From positions 124,001-188,000 of the forward strand of contig NZ_FOQI01000004.1 in NCBI RefSeq assembly GCF_900113705.1: a stretch of DNA of 64,000 nucleotides, in the 5' to 3' direction. The notes beneath the pieces were generated by a model. The model did no database searches and was not told where the DNA came from. It saw only the letters and a list, made by a program, of their open reading frames with translations. Of the stretch, positions 10,954 through 19,816 are shown in pieces (positions within the stretch are counted from its first letter, which is position 1; each line of letters starts with the position of its first letter). The stretch is from Collimonas sp. OK307. Lineage in GTDB: Bacteria; Pseudomonadota; Gammaproteobacteria; Burkholderiales; Burkholderiaceae_D. The translations under genes and the position numbers were made by a program.

Positions 10954-11598
10954 TTAGCGCGAGGCCTGCGCCTCAGGCATGGCACTCATCAATTCCCGAT
11001 AGTGCTTCACCGTTTCATCGAACTTGCCGTTGATGCGCCCCAACTCGGCCTGATGGTCCACCATGTTTTTCTGGTTGTAGGCGATGTCCCGATTGGCTTC
11101 GTCTATCTTGTTGCGCAGCGAAGCCGGCAACGTTTTCCTGTGCTTGTAAAACTCGGCTTCCGTATAGGCAGTTTTTAACTGATACTTCGCATCATCGATG
11201 CCGACCTGGTCGCGCTTGATCAAATCCTGCGACAACGACAAATAATAACGGCGCGAAGACTCTATATCGGCTTCGCTACGATAACGAGACAGCAAGGCGC
11301 GATCCTGCTGGTGCTGCTGCTCTTCCGCTGCCACCTCGGCCCGACGCTTGTCTTCCAACGCTTGCTGCTGGCGCTTTTGCTCAGTGGTCAGCGGCGCCGG
11401 GATTTCCCGCTTGACCATACCAGCCTTACTCAACTCCAGGACTTTTCGATCAGAACATTCCGGCATCGGATGATCGGCGGTCACCGTACGCCCGGCAGCA
11501 TCCTTACAGGTATAAATCTGGCCGTGCGCAAGTAGCGGCAGCAGGCCTGCCGCGCTGAGAAACAAACCCCGCTTAAGAGTAAGAGCAATACGATTCAT
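10954..11598 (-). CDS. DUF4124 domain secreted protein
   Basis: The function of DUF4124 proteins is unknown; many in betaproteobacteria are exported and open with a short IY.C.D..G motif. Starting at the ATG ending at 11598, the 214-residue protein has a signal peptide (RIALTLKRGLFLSAAGLLPLLAHG) and then QIYTCKDAAGRTVTADHPM, the DUF4124 hallmark. The rest is highly charged and helical (about residues 75-200), suggesting a coiled coil. It is convergent with gatB. Confidence 0.8.
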   Translation of the reverse strand: MNRIALTLKRGLFLSAAGLLPLLAHGQIYTCKDAAGRTVTADHPMPECSDRKVLELSKAGMVKREIPAPLTTEQKRQQQALEDKRRAEVAAEEQQHQQDRALLSRYRSEADIESSRRYYLSLSQDLIKRDQVGIDDAKYQLKTAYTEAEFYKHRKTLPASLRNKIDEANRDIAYNQKNMVDHQAELGRINGKFDETVKHYRELMSAMPEAQASR

Positions 11599-11691
11599 TC
11601 GGTCATCCACGTGTCGACACTTTGCATGTTGCAATCCGGCGTCTGGCTATGACTCAGCTGTGCCGCACGCAGTGCGATCACCGATTAGCAA

Positions 11692-12357
11692 TCACGCTAC
11701 GCCGTAACGTTCCCGGTAAGCTGCTACTGCAGCTTGATAACGGTTCAGCTCGGCATCTGCGCCAGCGCCGGAAATATATTCCAGCAAGTCGTTCAGGTTA
11801 CCGATCGAAATCACCGGCATGCCGTACGCTTGCGTCACTTCTTCCACTGCCGAATTAACCGACAGTGCATCATCCTTGCCGGACCGCTCCATCCGGTCCA
11901 GCGCAATCACTACCGCACATGGCGTAGCACCGGCAGCGCGAATCATCTCGACCGACTCACGCACCGAAGTTCCGGCCGAAATCACGTCGTCAATAATCAA
12001 TACCCGCCCTTTCAATGGGCCGCCGACGATGTTGCCGCCCTCGCCGTGATCCTTCGCTTCCTTGCGGTTATAGGCAAACTGCACATTGCGTCCCTGCGCC
12101 GCCAACGCCACCGCGGTCGCCGATGCCAGCGTGATGCCCTTGTAGGCTGGCCCGAACAACATGTCAAATTGCAAACCCGAATCGATCAGGGTGCGTGCAT
12201 AAAATTGCGCCAGCTGGCCCAGTGCGCCCCCCTCGTTAAACATGCCCGCATTGAAAAAATACGGCGAGGTACGCCCGGCCTTGGTCACGAACTCGCCAAA
12301 CTTCAGCACTCCGGCCTTCACCGCAAATTCAATAAATTGTTGACGTAAATTGTTCAA
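11692..12357 (-). CDS. pyrE: Orotate phosphoribosyltransferase
   Basis: PyrE makes orotidine 5'-phosphate from orotate and PRPP in pyrimidine synthesis. The frame is open much further upstream, but homology to the family starts at [20 protein letters not shown], directly after a TTG at 12355-12357, giving 222 residues against about 213 in E. coli. The PRPP-binding motif [13 protein letters not shown] is intact, as is [12 protein letters not shown]. It lies divergent from exonuclease III, with about 240 bp between the starts. Confidence 0.94.
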   Translation of the reverse strand: MNNLRQQFIEFAVKAGVLKFGEFVTKAGRTSPYFFNAGMFNEGGALGQLAQFYARTLIDSGLQFDMLFGPAYKGITLASATAVALAAQGRNVQFAYNRKEAKDHGEGGNIVGGPLKGRVLIIDDVISAGTSVRESVEMIRAAGATPCAVVIALDRMERSGKDDALSVNSAVEEVTQAYGMPVISIGNLNDLLEYISGAGADAELNRYQAAVAAYRERYGVA

Positions 12358-12598
12358 AATGCACTCCAGACGGTTGATGCTGACAAATTTTGTCGCTATT
12401 TGCAGTGCAATAGCGACACCAAACCGCCATTTTAAATGGAGTTCACCCCTTCCACAGCAGTAAGTGCAAACACCGTGCCTGCCCGCAGCTGGATTTTTAA
12501 CTGCAAGTGCCGACGGCTGCCGCACACGACCAACGCCCTTCGGTTATCCTTAGAGCTTGACCGGGCATCCCCCCTTAATATTTTTTTATCGATCAAAC

Positions 12599-13366
12599 AT
12601 GCCAAGAATCATTTCCGCCAATCTCAACGGTATCCGCTCAGCGGCCAGAAAAGGCTTTTTTGAATGGATGGCCAAACAGTCTGCCGATTTCATCTGCGTC
12701 CAGGAGCTGAAGGCGCAAGCCGCCGACATGACGCCCGAATTCCTCGCGCCTGAGGGTTACGTCGGACACTTCCATTACGCTGAAAAGAAGGGCTATTCCG
12801 GAGTCGGCCTCTACAGCAAGCGTAAGCCGAACGCAGTACGGATCGGCTTTGGCAATCCTGAATTCGACGCCGAGGGACGTTATGTGGAATGCGATTTCGG
12901 TGATCTGACGGTGATTTCGCTGTACTGCCCATCCGGATCTTCCAGCGAAGAGCGGCAGATTGCCAAGTTCCGCTTCATGGAAGCCTTCCTGCCGCACCTA
13001 CAACAACTCAAGGAAAGCGGCCGCGAAGTTGTCATTTGCGGCGACTGGAATATCGCACATCAGGAACGCGACCTGAAAAACTGGAAGGGCAACAAGAAGA
13101 ATTCAGGCTTCCTGCCGGAAGAACGCGCGTGGCTCACCCATCTGTTTGAACAAGTCGGCCTGGTCGACGCCTTCCGCGTGGTCGACCAGCGTGATGAGCA
13201 ATACACCTGGTGGAGCAATCGCGGCCAGGCCTGGGCCAAGAACGTCGGTTGGCGCATCGATTACCATATCACCACGCCTGGCATCGCGGCCAACGCGCAT
13301 GCCGTGGCGATTTACAAGGATGAGCGCTTCTCGGACCACGCGCCGCTGACGATCGACTACAGCTGA
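12599..13366 (+). CDS. xth: Exodeoxyribonuclease III
   Basis: This is a Mg-dependent AP endonuclease and 3'-5' exonuclease of the endonuclease/exonuclease/phosphatase fold, used in base-excision repair. From the ATG at 12599 the protein is 255 residues. Visible motifs are ISANLNGIRSAARKGF (metal-binding Asn), CVQELKAQ (Glu), GDWNIAHQERDLKN (Asp, Asn) and RIDYHI plus SDHAPLTIDY (catalytic Asp-His). An upstream in-frame ATG at 12557 would add 14 residues with no family similarity. Confidence 0.95.
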   Translation: MPRIISANLNGIRSAARKGFFEWMAKQSADFICVQELKAQAADMTPEFLAPEGYVGHFHYAEKKGYSGVGLYSKRKPNAVRIGFGNPEFDAEGRYVECDFGDLTVISLYCPSGSSSEERQIAKFRFMEAFLPHLQQLKESGREVVICGDWNIAHQERDLKNWKGNKKNSGFLPEERAWLTHLFEQVGLVDAFRVVDQRDEQYTWWSNRGQAWAKNVGWRIDYHITTPGIAANAHAVAIYKDERFSDHAPLTIDYS

Positions 13367-13409
13367 GTCTGGATAAGGGCGCGCCTGATGGCAAGTCTAA
13401 GGATAAGTT

Positions 13410-14180
13410 TTACAGCGACACCGGCTGGCCGTCGACAAAGACGATCAGGTCGCCCTCGTTAAACTTGGTCCATACCTCATTGGTAGTCAACGGCTCCGTG
13501 ACAATTACTGCCACCCGGTCTTGCGGTGTAGTTACTTGCGAAAAATCGACGCTGACATCTTCATCCGACAGATGGGCCTCGGCAAACGGAAACTGGCGCA
13601 CGATGTAATACAGATTGGTCGAGCAATGCGTGTACAGCGCCGAGCCGTCCGACAACATCATGTTGAAGGTACCGTGGGCGGCAATCTGCTGTGTCAGTTC
13701 GCGCAATGCAAGCGCCAGCACGGCCTGCGGCGGTGGCGTGTCGCCGAAGCGCTGCCGTAGCTGTTGCAACAGGTAGCAAAACGCCAGTTCGCTGTCGGTA
13801 TTGCCTACCGGCCGGTAGGGCCCGTCCAGGTGCGGCGTAAACTCCTTGAGATCGCCGTTATGGGCGAACACCCAGTAGCGGCCCCATAATTCACGCACAA
13901 ACGGATGGCAATTCTGCAACGCCACCTGACCTTGCGTGGCTTTGCGGATATGGGCGATGACGTTTTTCGATTTGATCGGGCAGCGCCGGATCAACTCCGC
14001 TACCGGCGATGCAATTGCCGCCTGGTAGTCGACGAAATGACGCACCCCGCTACCTTCGAAAAAGGCGATACCCCAACCGTCGCTATGATGGCCGGTCTGG
14101 CCGCCACGCGTGGCAAAACCGGTAAAACTGAACACAATGTCGGTCGGCACATTGCAGTTCATTCCAAGTAACTGACACAT
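13410..14180 (-). CDS. Class II glutamine amidotransferase (YafJ type)
   Basis: It is an N-terminal nucleophile amidotransferase domain protein of unknown substrate, similar in layout to YafJ/EgtC-type proteins. Starting at the ATG ending at 14180, the mature nucleophile Cys2 is exposed after Met removal (MCQLLGMNCN), which decides the start. Further motifs are GGQTGHHSDGWGIAFFEG, AHIRKATQG and FAHNGDL, which bind glutamine. The length is 256 residues. It is convergent with exonuclease III and shows no obvious operon partner. Confidence 0.88.
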   Translation of the reverse strand: MCQLLGMNCNVPTDIVFSFTGFATRGGQTGHHSDGWGIAFFEGSGVRHFVDYQAAIASPVAELIRRCPIKSKNVIAHIRKATQGQVALQNCHPFVRELWGRYWVFAHNGDLKEFTPHLDGPYRPVGNTDSELAFCYLLQQLRQRFGDTPPPQAVLALALRELTQQIAAHGTFNMMLSDGSALYTHCSTNLYYIVRQFPFAEAHLSDEDVSVDFSQVTTPQDRVAVIVTEPLTTNEVWTKFNEGDLIVFVDGQPVSL

Positions 14181-14412
14181 ATTCGTGAACCAAGTGAAAT
14201 AGACGGGAACAGCGCGCAAATTGCAACTTGATAACGGTATCACGCAGCAGCGCTAATCAAAAGTTAAATATGGAGGCTACGCCGCCACATATCACCTCGG
14301 CGCTATACCTTGTATAGCCGCCCTCAAATGGCCCGGAGCCGCTTTACCAGCAATATGTGAGAACAAATGCGTGCCGACATCAGATTCGGCGCCTTATAAA
14401 GAGGAAGAGACA

Positions 14413-15507
14413 ATGTCGCTGGCCCCCCACACGTCCTGCACGGACACACGCCCCGCTATTAGCAAAATGGAATGCCATAAACATCACAAGCCGCCTACGC
14501 GCTGGTGGCTCTTGTTGCTGCCGTTGGCGCTGCTGCTGGCAAGCGTGAGTGCCATTACCAGCGCTGCCGACCTGCCCAAGATCATCTACGTGCGGCCGGT
14601 GCCGAACAACGACGATGTACTGCTGCAACAAGGCACTAGCGGCGTCAATAACGCTGCCAAAATATACCGGATGCAAGCCAGCACCCTGGAAAGCGTGGCG
14701 ACCCGCGCCGGCCGCCAGCAGCAACTGGACAATGCGGTCAAGCAAGGCGCCAAGATTGTGGTGCTGATGGGCATTGAATTCAAGGAAATCCTGGAGAACA
14801 CAGCACGCCAGGCGCCGCAAACCCGCTTTTTGATTCTGGAACACTGCATCCCCAACGCCGCTCCCAACATCACTTGCATCACTTTCCGCGAAAATGAAGC
14901 TAGTTATCTGGCCGGCATGCAGGCTGCACTAGCTTCCAGCGCCGGCAAGATCGGCATGATCGGCGCCGTTAACACCCCCTTGCGCCTGAAAAACAGCGAG
15001 GCTTTCGTGGCCGGCGCACGCGCGGCCAAACCCGGTATCTCGATTCATGAACCGATGTGGGTGGAAGGCGTTCAACCCTTCAACGATCCGTCGCGTGCAG
15101 AAATGTTGACCAAAACCATGCTCGGCGACGGTGTCGACGTCATCTGGGCTGCGGCCGCCGGCAGCAATTCCGGCGTATTCAAGGCTTTGACACCGCAGTC
15201 GCGCGCCAAGGCGATCGGCAGCGGCGTCAACCAATGCATACAAGCTGCGGGACGCGTGCTCGACAACGTCGAAGTGCATGCCGATACGGCAATCGTGATG
15301 GCGGTAGGTTTGCTGGTTAACAGTTCGACCGCGGGCTCGACCGAACCACGCTTTGATTTCGGCTTGAAAGAAGGGGCGGTATCCTTGACCGCGCTGGGTC
15401 TGGATGCCGCTTATTCGGAATGTGAAATCCTGCGTCAGAGGCCGGTGGTGTTAAAACTGCGCGAAGCCAACAAGGCCATCGTCAGCGGCGCGCTCAAAAT
15501 GGATTAA
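14413..15507 (+). CDS. BMP family ABC transporter substrate-binding protein
   Basis: It is a periplasmic binding protein of the Bmp/PnrA family, whose members bind nucleosides or related ligands. A GAGGAAG ribosome site supports the ATG at 14413; an ATG at 14371 is also in frame. The N-terminus has a long polar lead and then a hydrophobic core ending in SAADLPKIIYVRP. The fold signatures AGMQAALASSAGKIGMIGAV and DGVDVIWAAAAGSNSGVFKA are visible. No permease or ATPase genes adjoin it, so it may serve a transporter encoded elsewhere. Confidence 0.78.
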   Translation: MSLAPHTSCTDTRPAISKMECHKHHKPPTRWWLLLLPLALLLASVSAITSAADLPKIIYVRPVPNNDDVLLQQGTSGVNNAAKIYRMQASTLESVATRAGRQQQLDNAVKQGAKIVVLMGIEFKEILENTARQAPQTRFLILEHCIPNAAPNITCITFRENEASYLAGMQAALASSAGKIGMIGAVNTPLRLKNSEAFVAGARAAKPGISIHEPMWVEGVQPFNDPSRAEMLTKTMLGDGVDVIWAAAAGSNSGVFKALTPQSRAKAIGSGVNQCIQAAGRVLDNVEVHADTAIVMAVGLLVNSSTAGSTEPRFDFGLKEGAVSLTALGLDAAYSECEILRQRPVVLKLREANKAIVSGALKMD

Positions 15508-15554
15508 ATGCCGCGATTCTGATAGCGTGGTGGTTTTATTCAGGGTGGAGCGGC

Positions 15555-16457
15555 ATGGATCAACTGGCAGCGATGCGCGCATTCCGGCGCGTAGTCGAGA
15601 CCGGCAGCTTCACCGCTGCCGCCGCAGAACTCAACCAGTCGCACACCATCGTCTCGCGCCAGGTGCGCCAGCTGGAGCTGCAGCTGGGTGCGCAACTGCT
15701 GAATCGCACCACGCGCCGCTTTGCGCTGACCGAGGCCGGCCAGGAATATTACGAACGCAGCCGCCAGATCATCGATCAGATAGATGACGCCGCCCAGGCC
15801 GTGTCGGCACATCAGGCGCGCCCCTCCGGCATGTTGCGGATTAACGCGCCGATGGCGTTCGGCACGCTGGAACTGGCGCAATGGCTGCCGCAATTCATCC
15901 TGGCCAATCCGCAACTCAGTGTGGACCTGGTCTGCAACGACCGCCTGGTCGATGTGATTGAGGAAGGCTTCGATGTCGCGCTGCGCCTGACCCGCTCCCT
16001 GCCCGACTCGACCCTGGTGGCCAAACGGCTGGCACGCTGCGAGATACTATTGGCGGCCGCACCGGCATATCTGCAACGGCATGGCGTACCGCAGCAGCCG
16101 AGCGACCTGACGCAGCACAATTGCCTGACTTATACGCTGGCGCAAAAATCCAATGAATTCCAGTTCCACGCCGCCGACGGCAGCGAGCACACGGTGAACG
16201 TACGCGGTACTCTGCAAGCCAACACCGGTATCGCTTTACGCTCGGCGGCATTGGCTGGCCTGGGTATCGCCGCTACCAGTTCTTTCATCGTACATGAGGA
16301 TCTGCGGCGCGGTGACCTGTTGCAAATCTTGCCCGACTACACGATGAAACCACGGGATCTATATGCGATCTATCCGCAAAACCGGCACCTGTCGCCGAAA
16401 GTCAGGGCGTTTGTCGATTTTGCGGCAGACTGGTACAGCACTCCGCGCTGGGATTGA
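15555..16457 (+). CDS. LysR family transcriptional regulator
   Basis: The 300-residue protein has the N-terminal winged helix-turn-helix (MDQLAAMRAFRRVVETGSFTAAA... with the recognition region SHTIVSRQVRQLELQLGAQLLNRTTR) and a C-terminal co-inducer domain that resembles the CrgA/AaeR-like subgroup (RLTRSLPDSTLVAKRLA). It follows the BMP binding-protein gene by 47 bp on the same strand. The effector and targets are not evident. Confidence 0.92.
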   Translation: MDQLAAMRAFRRVVETGSFTAAAAELNQSHTIVSRQVRQLELQLGAQLLNRTTRRFALTEAGQEYYERSRQIIDQIDDAAQAVSAHQARPSGMLRINAPMAFGTLELAQWLPQFILANPQLSVDLVCNDRLVDVIEEGFDVALRLTRSLPDSTLVAKRLARCEILLAAAPAYLQRHGVPQQPSDLTQHNCLTYTLAQKSNEFQFHAADGSEHTVNVRGTLQANTGIALRSAALAGLGIAATSSFIVHEDLRRGDLLQILPDYTMKPRDLYAIYPQNRHLSPKVRAFVDFAADWYSTPRWD

Positions 16458-16472
16458 CGCCCCCCAGATGCT

Positions 16473-16631
16473 CTATAAATGCAGGTGGAAATGGCCGCCG
16501 CCAAACAAACCAATCAAACCGATGGCGATCAGATAGAAGGCGACGATATAGTTCAAGAGTTTGGGCATGACCAGGATCAAAACACCGGCAAGCAAGGAAA
16601 CCACCGGTACAAGCGAAAGATGAAGATTCAT
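16473..16631 (-). CDS. DUF3096 family small membrane protein
   Basis: From the ATG ending at 16631 the gene encodes 52 residues, MNLHLSLVPVVSLLAGVL followed by a second hydrophobic stretch and the His-rich tail GGGHFHLHL. The two membrane segments and the length match DUF3096 proteins, which have no known function. The gene is convergent with the LysR gene, ending 15 bp from it. Confidence 0.75.
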   Translation of the reverse strand: MNLHLSLVPVVSLLAGVLILVMPKLLNYIVAFYLIAIGLIGLFGGGHFHLHL

Positions 16632-16756
16632 AGGCAAATTTTTATGATGGAAAATGGTAAACGCAACCCGCCTCACGCTGGCGGTCGGGCTGGGGATTTT
16701 ACAAGATCGCAGCCATCATACGATGATTTATCAGTCGCAATTTAGAGGGTTACAGA

Positions 16757-17068
16757 ATGTCACTTGTGCCGGACGAATTCACCGTTCGCATTGAGCCAAA
16801 GGGATCGACGTTTGTTACATCCGGCGCCGTCCCTTTGCTTGAGGCTGCGCGACACGCAGCCGTCAATTTACCGAGCTCGTGCAGAAACGGCACATGCCGT
16901 ACCTGCATGTGCCGTCTGCTGAGTGGGCAGATACGTTACCGGATTGAGTGGCCGGGCCTGAGCAGCGATGAAAAAAAGGACGGCTACATACTGCCGTGCA
17001 TCGCCTATCCGCAATCTGACCTGGTAATCGAAGAGCCTCGGGCCAGCGTAATACCCGTCTCCGGTTAG
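16757..17068 (+). CDS. 2Fe-2S plant-type ferredoxin
   Basis: The 103-residue protein is a soluble one-electron carrier of the [2Fe-2S] ferredoxin family. Cluster ligands are seen in SSCRNGTCRTCMCRLLSG (C-x4-C-x2-C) and the distal LPCIAYP. It is a free-standing domain with no attached reductase and no oxygenase next to it, so its partner is unknown. The stop overlaps the end of the convergent tautomerase gene by 4 bp. Confidence 0.85.
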   Translation: MSLVPDEFTVRIEPKGSTFVTSGAVPLLEAARHAAVNLPSSCRNGTCRTCMCRLLSGQIRYRIEWPGLSSDEKKDGYILPCIAYPQSDLVIEEPRASVIPVSG

Positions 17069-17475
17069 CGCGTGGCTTGCAGGCGCGCCGCCACCGCCCG
17101 ATGCGTTTGCGTCAGTCCGCCGAAACCATAAGCTGCGCCGCGCACATCGTGGACATGGACATAACTTTCGTGATGCAGATCCCCCAGCACAGCGCCGATT
17201 TCCTTGAACACGGCTTCGATGTAAGCCGCCTTTTCATCGGCGGTATTGGTTTCATCGGTGATCCGGATGTCGAGGAAAAAACTGTTTTTTTTCTGTGCCG
17301 CCAAGGACGGGCCGCCGACAAACCAGTGCGCCGGATCGACATGCGAAATCGCAATCGACGTCAATTCCGGTTTCTTGTGCAGGATCGCCGCAGTCAGGCG
17401 CGACAAGGTGCTGGCGACCTTGGCGGAAACGGTAGTGTCGGGTGGGGTGGATAGCAGTACGGTGAGGATAGGCAT
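17065..17475 (-). CDS. Tautomerase (4-oxalocrotonate tautomerase-like) family protein
   Basis: The 136-residue protein begins MPILTVLLST, giving the catalytic Pro1 after Met removal that defines the tautomerase superfamily. The length is that of the longer two-unit-like members rather than the 62-residue 4-OT. FFLDIRITDETNTADEKAAYI and the conserved C-terminal RAVAARL fit the family. The substrate is unknown. It sits upstream of the isochorismatase-like gene on the same strand, with 43 bp between them. Confidence 0.8.
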   Translation of the reverse strand: MPILTVLLSTPPDTTVSAKVASTLSRLTAAILHKKPELTSIAISHVDPAHWFVGGPSLAAQKKNSFFLDIRITDETNTADEKAAYIEAVFKEIGAVLGDLHHESYVHVHDVRGAAYGFGGLTQTHRAVAARLQATR

Positions 17476-17518
17476 GATGCGAACTCCAAGTTTAGTTAAT
17501 TAATTAAAAACACAAACC

Positions 17519-18151
17519 TCAGTTGACCAGTTCGAGAATCGCACTGGTAGTGCGGATCTCTGCAACCGCATCAGATATTCCGGTCAGCACCGCCCGATGC
17601 AGATCCTTGTGATTGATCACGCTGCCGTCCCAGGCTTCAATATCGCGGGTGGCGCTGGCATCGCTGGCGACGATGACTTTGTAGCCGTTGGCGGCGCCGT
17701 CGAAAGCCGAAGCCGCCACGCAATTATTGGTCATCAAACCGCTGATGATCAGTGTCTTGATACCCTTTGCCAGCAATTGCTGTTGCAAATCAGTGCCGGC
17801 AAAAGAGCTCGCGAAAAGCTTGCGAATGGTCGAATGATGCGGAGCGCGCTGCACTTCCGGATGAATCTCAGCCATCACTGTGTCTTGGGTAAACAACGGC
17901 CGCGCGGCCGGGCTCCATTGCTGGATATGAAACACCGGCATGCCATGCCGATCGGCCAGCGAGATCAGGCGATTGGCGTTACGCAGCACCAGCATGCCGT
18001 CGGGAATCGGTAGCTGGCCGTCAAAATATTCGTTTTGGATATCAATCACCAGCAAGGCAGTCGACTTTGGATCGAGACTGGTGCTGGGTGCAGCGCCAGC
18101 GATGGTGCGAATGGTTGGATTGCCGTTCAGTTTGCTAGCCGAGGTAGTCAT
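17519..18151 (-). CDS. Isochorismatase-like cysteine hydrolase
   Basis: It is a cytoplasmic hydrolase of the isochorismatase/nicotinamidase superfamily; the true substrate is not evident. From the ATG ending at 18151 (AAGGAG ribosome site) the protein has 210 residues. The Asp-Lys-Cys triad is visible in LLVIDIQNEYFDG, STIRKLFASSF and SGLMTNNCVAASAFDG. A longer upstream frame to 18226 lacks similarity. A perfect 9-bp inverted repeat lies about 80 bp upstream and may be its operator. Confidence 0.87.
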   Translation of the reverse strand: MTTSASKLNGNPTIRTIAGAAPSTSLDPKSTALLVIDIQNEYFDGQLPIPDGMLVLRNANRLISLADRHGMPVFHIQQWSPAARPLFTQDTVMAEIHPEVQRAPHHSTIRKLFASSFAGTDLQQQLLAKGIKTLIISGLMTNNCVAASAFDGAANGYKVIVASDASATRDIEAWDGSVINHKDLHRAVLTGISDAVAEIRTTSAILELVN

Positions 18152-18229
18152 GTGGAACTCCTTGTTGTAATCTGGAGTACACAGGTTAAGCTTGCGGCCA
18201 GGCAGAGAACAGCAGGCTGGCGACACATT

Positions 18230-18252
18230 ATTTGTGCTGGATTAGCACAAAT
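18230..18252. promoter_or_regulatory. Perfect palindrome upstream of the isochorismatase-like gene (candidate operator)
   Basis: ATTTGTGCT (18230-18238) and AGCACAAAT (18244-18252) are exact inverted repeats separated by five bases. It lies between the divergent starts of the hydrolase (18151) and the antitoxin (18382). Arm length and spacing are typical of a dimeric regulator site. Confidence 0.55.
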
Positions 18253-18381
18253 GCCGGAATGGTATAAATCGCCTAAATTGACGGGGGAAGCAAGGGGTGG
18301 ACTAAATTCAGACTATAATCAGTCCATTCGATCATAGCAAAAACATACGATCCGTCCGGCAACCGCGCAAGGAACTCAGCA

Positions 18382-18654
18382 ATGAAATTCTCGACTCAAG
18401 TCAAACCGATCAGCTATCTCAAGAGTCATGCAGCAGAGATCGTCAAAGAGATCACAGAGACCCGCGAACCCATGCTCATCACTCAGTATGGCGAAGCCAA
18501 ACTTGTCGTAATGGATGTGCGCTCATATGAGGAACATGAGGAAACCCTGTCGCTGCTAAAGATTCTGGCGCTCGGCAACCGCGAGATTGAACAAGGACAA
18601 ATCCGTACAGCGGAAGACGTATTTGCGGAATTGGACAAAAAAGATCCGCAATGA
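18382..18654 (+). CDS. Type II antitoxin, Phd/YefM family
   Basis: The 90-residue protein has the Phd/YefM DNA-binding fold (KFSTQVKPISYLKSHAAEIVKEI, then EPMLITQYGEAKLVVMDVRSYEE) and an acidic C-terminal tail that would bind the toxin. It overlaps the toxin start by 4 bp, the usual coupling of such pairs. Such antitoxins repress their own promoter; the 230-bp upstream region would hold the operator. Confidence 0.9.
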   Translation: MKFSTQVKPISYLKSHAAEIVKEITETREPMLITQYGEAKLVVMDVRSYEEHEETLSLLKILALGNREIEQGQIRTAEDVFAELDKKDPQ

Positions 18655-18977
18655 GCTTTCAAGTCGTTTTTCTGCGTTCGGCAGAGTTGGATTTGAAGGA
18701 GCTGAAAACCTACATCACCAATAATTTTGGTCAGGAAGCATGGCAGGTCAATTACGGCAAACTCAAAAAATCTGTGACAAGCCTTGGTACTTTCCCGCTC
18801 AAGGGAAACGTGCCTGAGGAAATTGAGAGTTTGAATCTCACTCAATATCGGCAAGTTATCTCTGGCATGAACCGAATCATTTATGAAATTCGCCAGGAAA
18901 CCATCTTTATCCACATCGTTTGCGATATCCGCAAGGACATGAGATCGCTGCTGACAAAGAGACTGCTAAGAATCTAA
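18651..18977 (+). CDS. Type II toxin, RelE/ParE family
   Basis: The 108-residue protein fits the RelE/ParE fold: VVFLRSAELDLKELKTYITNNFG, then QYRQVISGMNRIIYEI and the C-terminal IFIHIVCDIRKDMRSLL. ParE members poison gyrase and RelE members cleave mRNA; the sequence alone does not decide which applies. It is translationally coupled to the antitoxin and convergent with the lrp gene. Confidence 0.88.
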   Translation: MSFQVVFLRSAELDLKELKTYITNNFGQEAWQVNYGKLKKSVTSLGTFPLKGNVPEEIESLNLTQYRQVISGMNRIIYEIRQETIFIHIVCDIRKDMRSLLTKRLLRI

Positions 18978-19000
18978 CCTCCGCGTCCCTTCTTCATTCC

Positions 19001-19468
19001 TCAATCCGCCAATGGCAACGGACTGGACGGCTTGATCTCCTCAAGGCACACCATCGACCGCACGCCGGCAACTCCCGGCACCTGCATCAAACGATCGGTC
19101 AGGAAAGCCGACAGCGACTTCAGGTCGCTCGCCGCCACCTTCAGCAAATAATCGAAATCCCCCGAAATCGTGTAGCACTCCAGGATTTCCGGAAACAGGC
19201 GGATCGCCTTTTCCAGCTTGCGCACCTGCTTGAACTGTTCACGCGCGATATTAAGGTTGACGAAGGCAACCACGCCAAGGCCGATCGCAGCCGGCTCTAC
19301 TTGCGCCGCATAACCGCGGATGATGCCCTCTTTCTCCAGCCGCTGCACCCGCCGATAGCACTGCGGTGGCGATAAATTGACTTGCTCGGACAGCTCCACA
19401 TTCGAAGCTCGCCCGTTAGCCTGCAAGGTCCGCAGCAAAATACGGTCATAACGATCCAGTTTTTCCAT
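19001..19468 (-). CDS. Lrp/AsnC family transcriptional regulator
   Basis: From the ATG ending at 19468 (CACTCCCC upstream, i.e. a GGGGAG ribosome site) the protein has 155 residues: an N-terminal helix-turn-helix (MEKLDRYDRILLRTLQANGR, then LSPPQCYRRVQRLEKEGIIRG) and the RAM ligand domain (ECYTISGDFDYLLKVAASDL). It is divergent from rocD and the guanidino hydrolase, so it most likely senses an amino acid such as ornithine or arginine and controls them; that link is inferred. Confidence 0.92.
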   Translation of the reverse strand: MEKLDRYDRILLRTLQANGRASNVELSEQVNLSPPQCYRRVQRLEKEGIIRGYAAQVEPAAIGLGVVAFVNLNIAREQFKQVRKLEKAIRLFPEILECYTISGDFDYLLKVAASDLKSLSAFLTDRLMQVPGVAGVRSMVCLEEIKPSSPLPLAD

Positions 19469-19483
19469 CTCACTCCCCTTCCA

Positions 19484-19523
19484 TGCACGATTCGTGCAGA
19501 TTACATCCAATTGATGATCAATT
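19484..19523. promoter_or_regulatory. Two palindromes upstream of lrp (candidate Lrp operators)
   Basis: TGCACGA-t-TCGTGCA (19484-19498) is a perfect 15-bp palindrome, and AATTGA-TGA-TCAATT (19509-19523) is a second perfect one. Both lie just upstream of the lrp-type start (19468) in the divergent space before rocD. Lrp proteins bind such sites in arrays for autoregulation. Confidence 0.5.
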
Positions 19524-19665
19524 ATGCACAAATATTTCCAGTGCTTGTGATTATCATGTAGCCAGATGCAACACACATATAAAACAACACTTTGCAGCTA
19601 CCTCTAAGCGCCCCGAAACTCGGGATGATGTCATCGACCATTCGTCGATACATCACCAGGCTTTT

Positions 19666-19788
19666 CGAGGTTGTTCAAAATCTGTCGCAAGCGGGGCAAG
19701 GTCGTTCTGAGAAGCGCAGCCGTACGAAAGTACGGTGAGCATCGCAAGAGCGAGATTGCCCCGCTTGCGGCAAAGTTTGGACAAGCTC
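19666..19788. repeat. Hairpin repeat element (possible MITE/REP-like) upstream of rocD
   Basis: An outer perfect 14-bp inverted repeat, CGCAAGCGGGGCAA (19686-19699) and TTGCCCCGCTTGCG (19756-19769), encloses an inner hairpin CCGTAC-GAAA-GTACGG (about 19720-19735). Outside it the two flanks stay similar as inverted copies (about 19666 and 19788), with base changes. The nested, compensated structure in a non-coding gap suggests a dispersed palindromic element rather than a simple terminator. No second copy was seen in this window. The whole gap 19469-19816 holds this element and the lrp/rocD promoters, with no gene. Confidence 0.6.
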
Positions 19789-19816
19789 TTAGAAGTGGCC
19801 TCACCAGGAGTACGCC

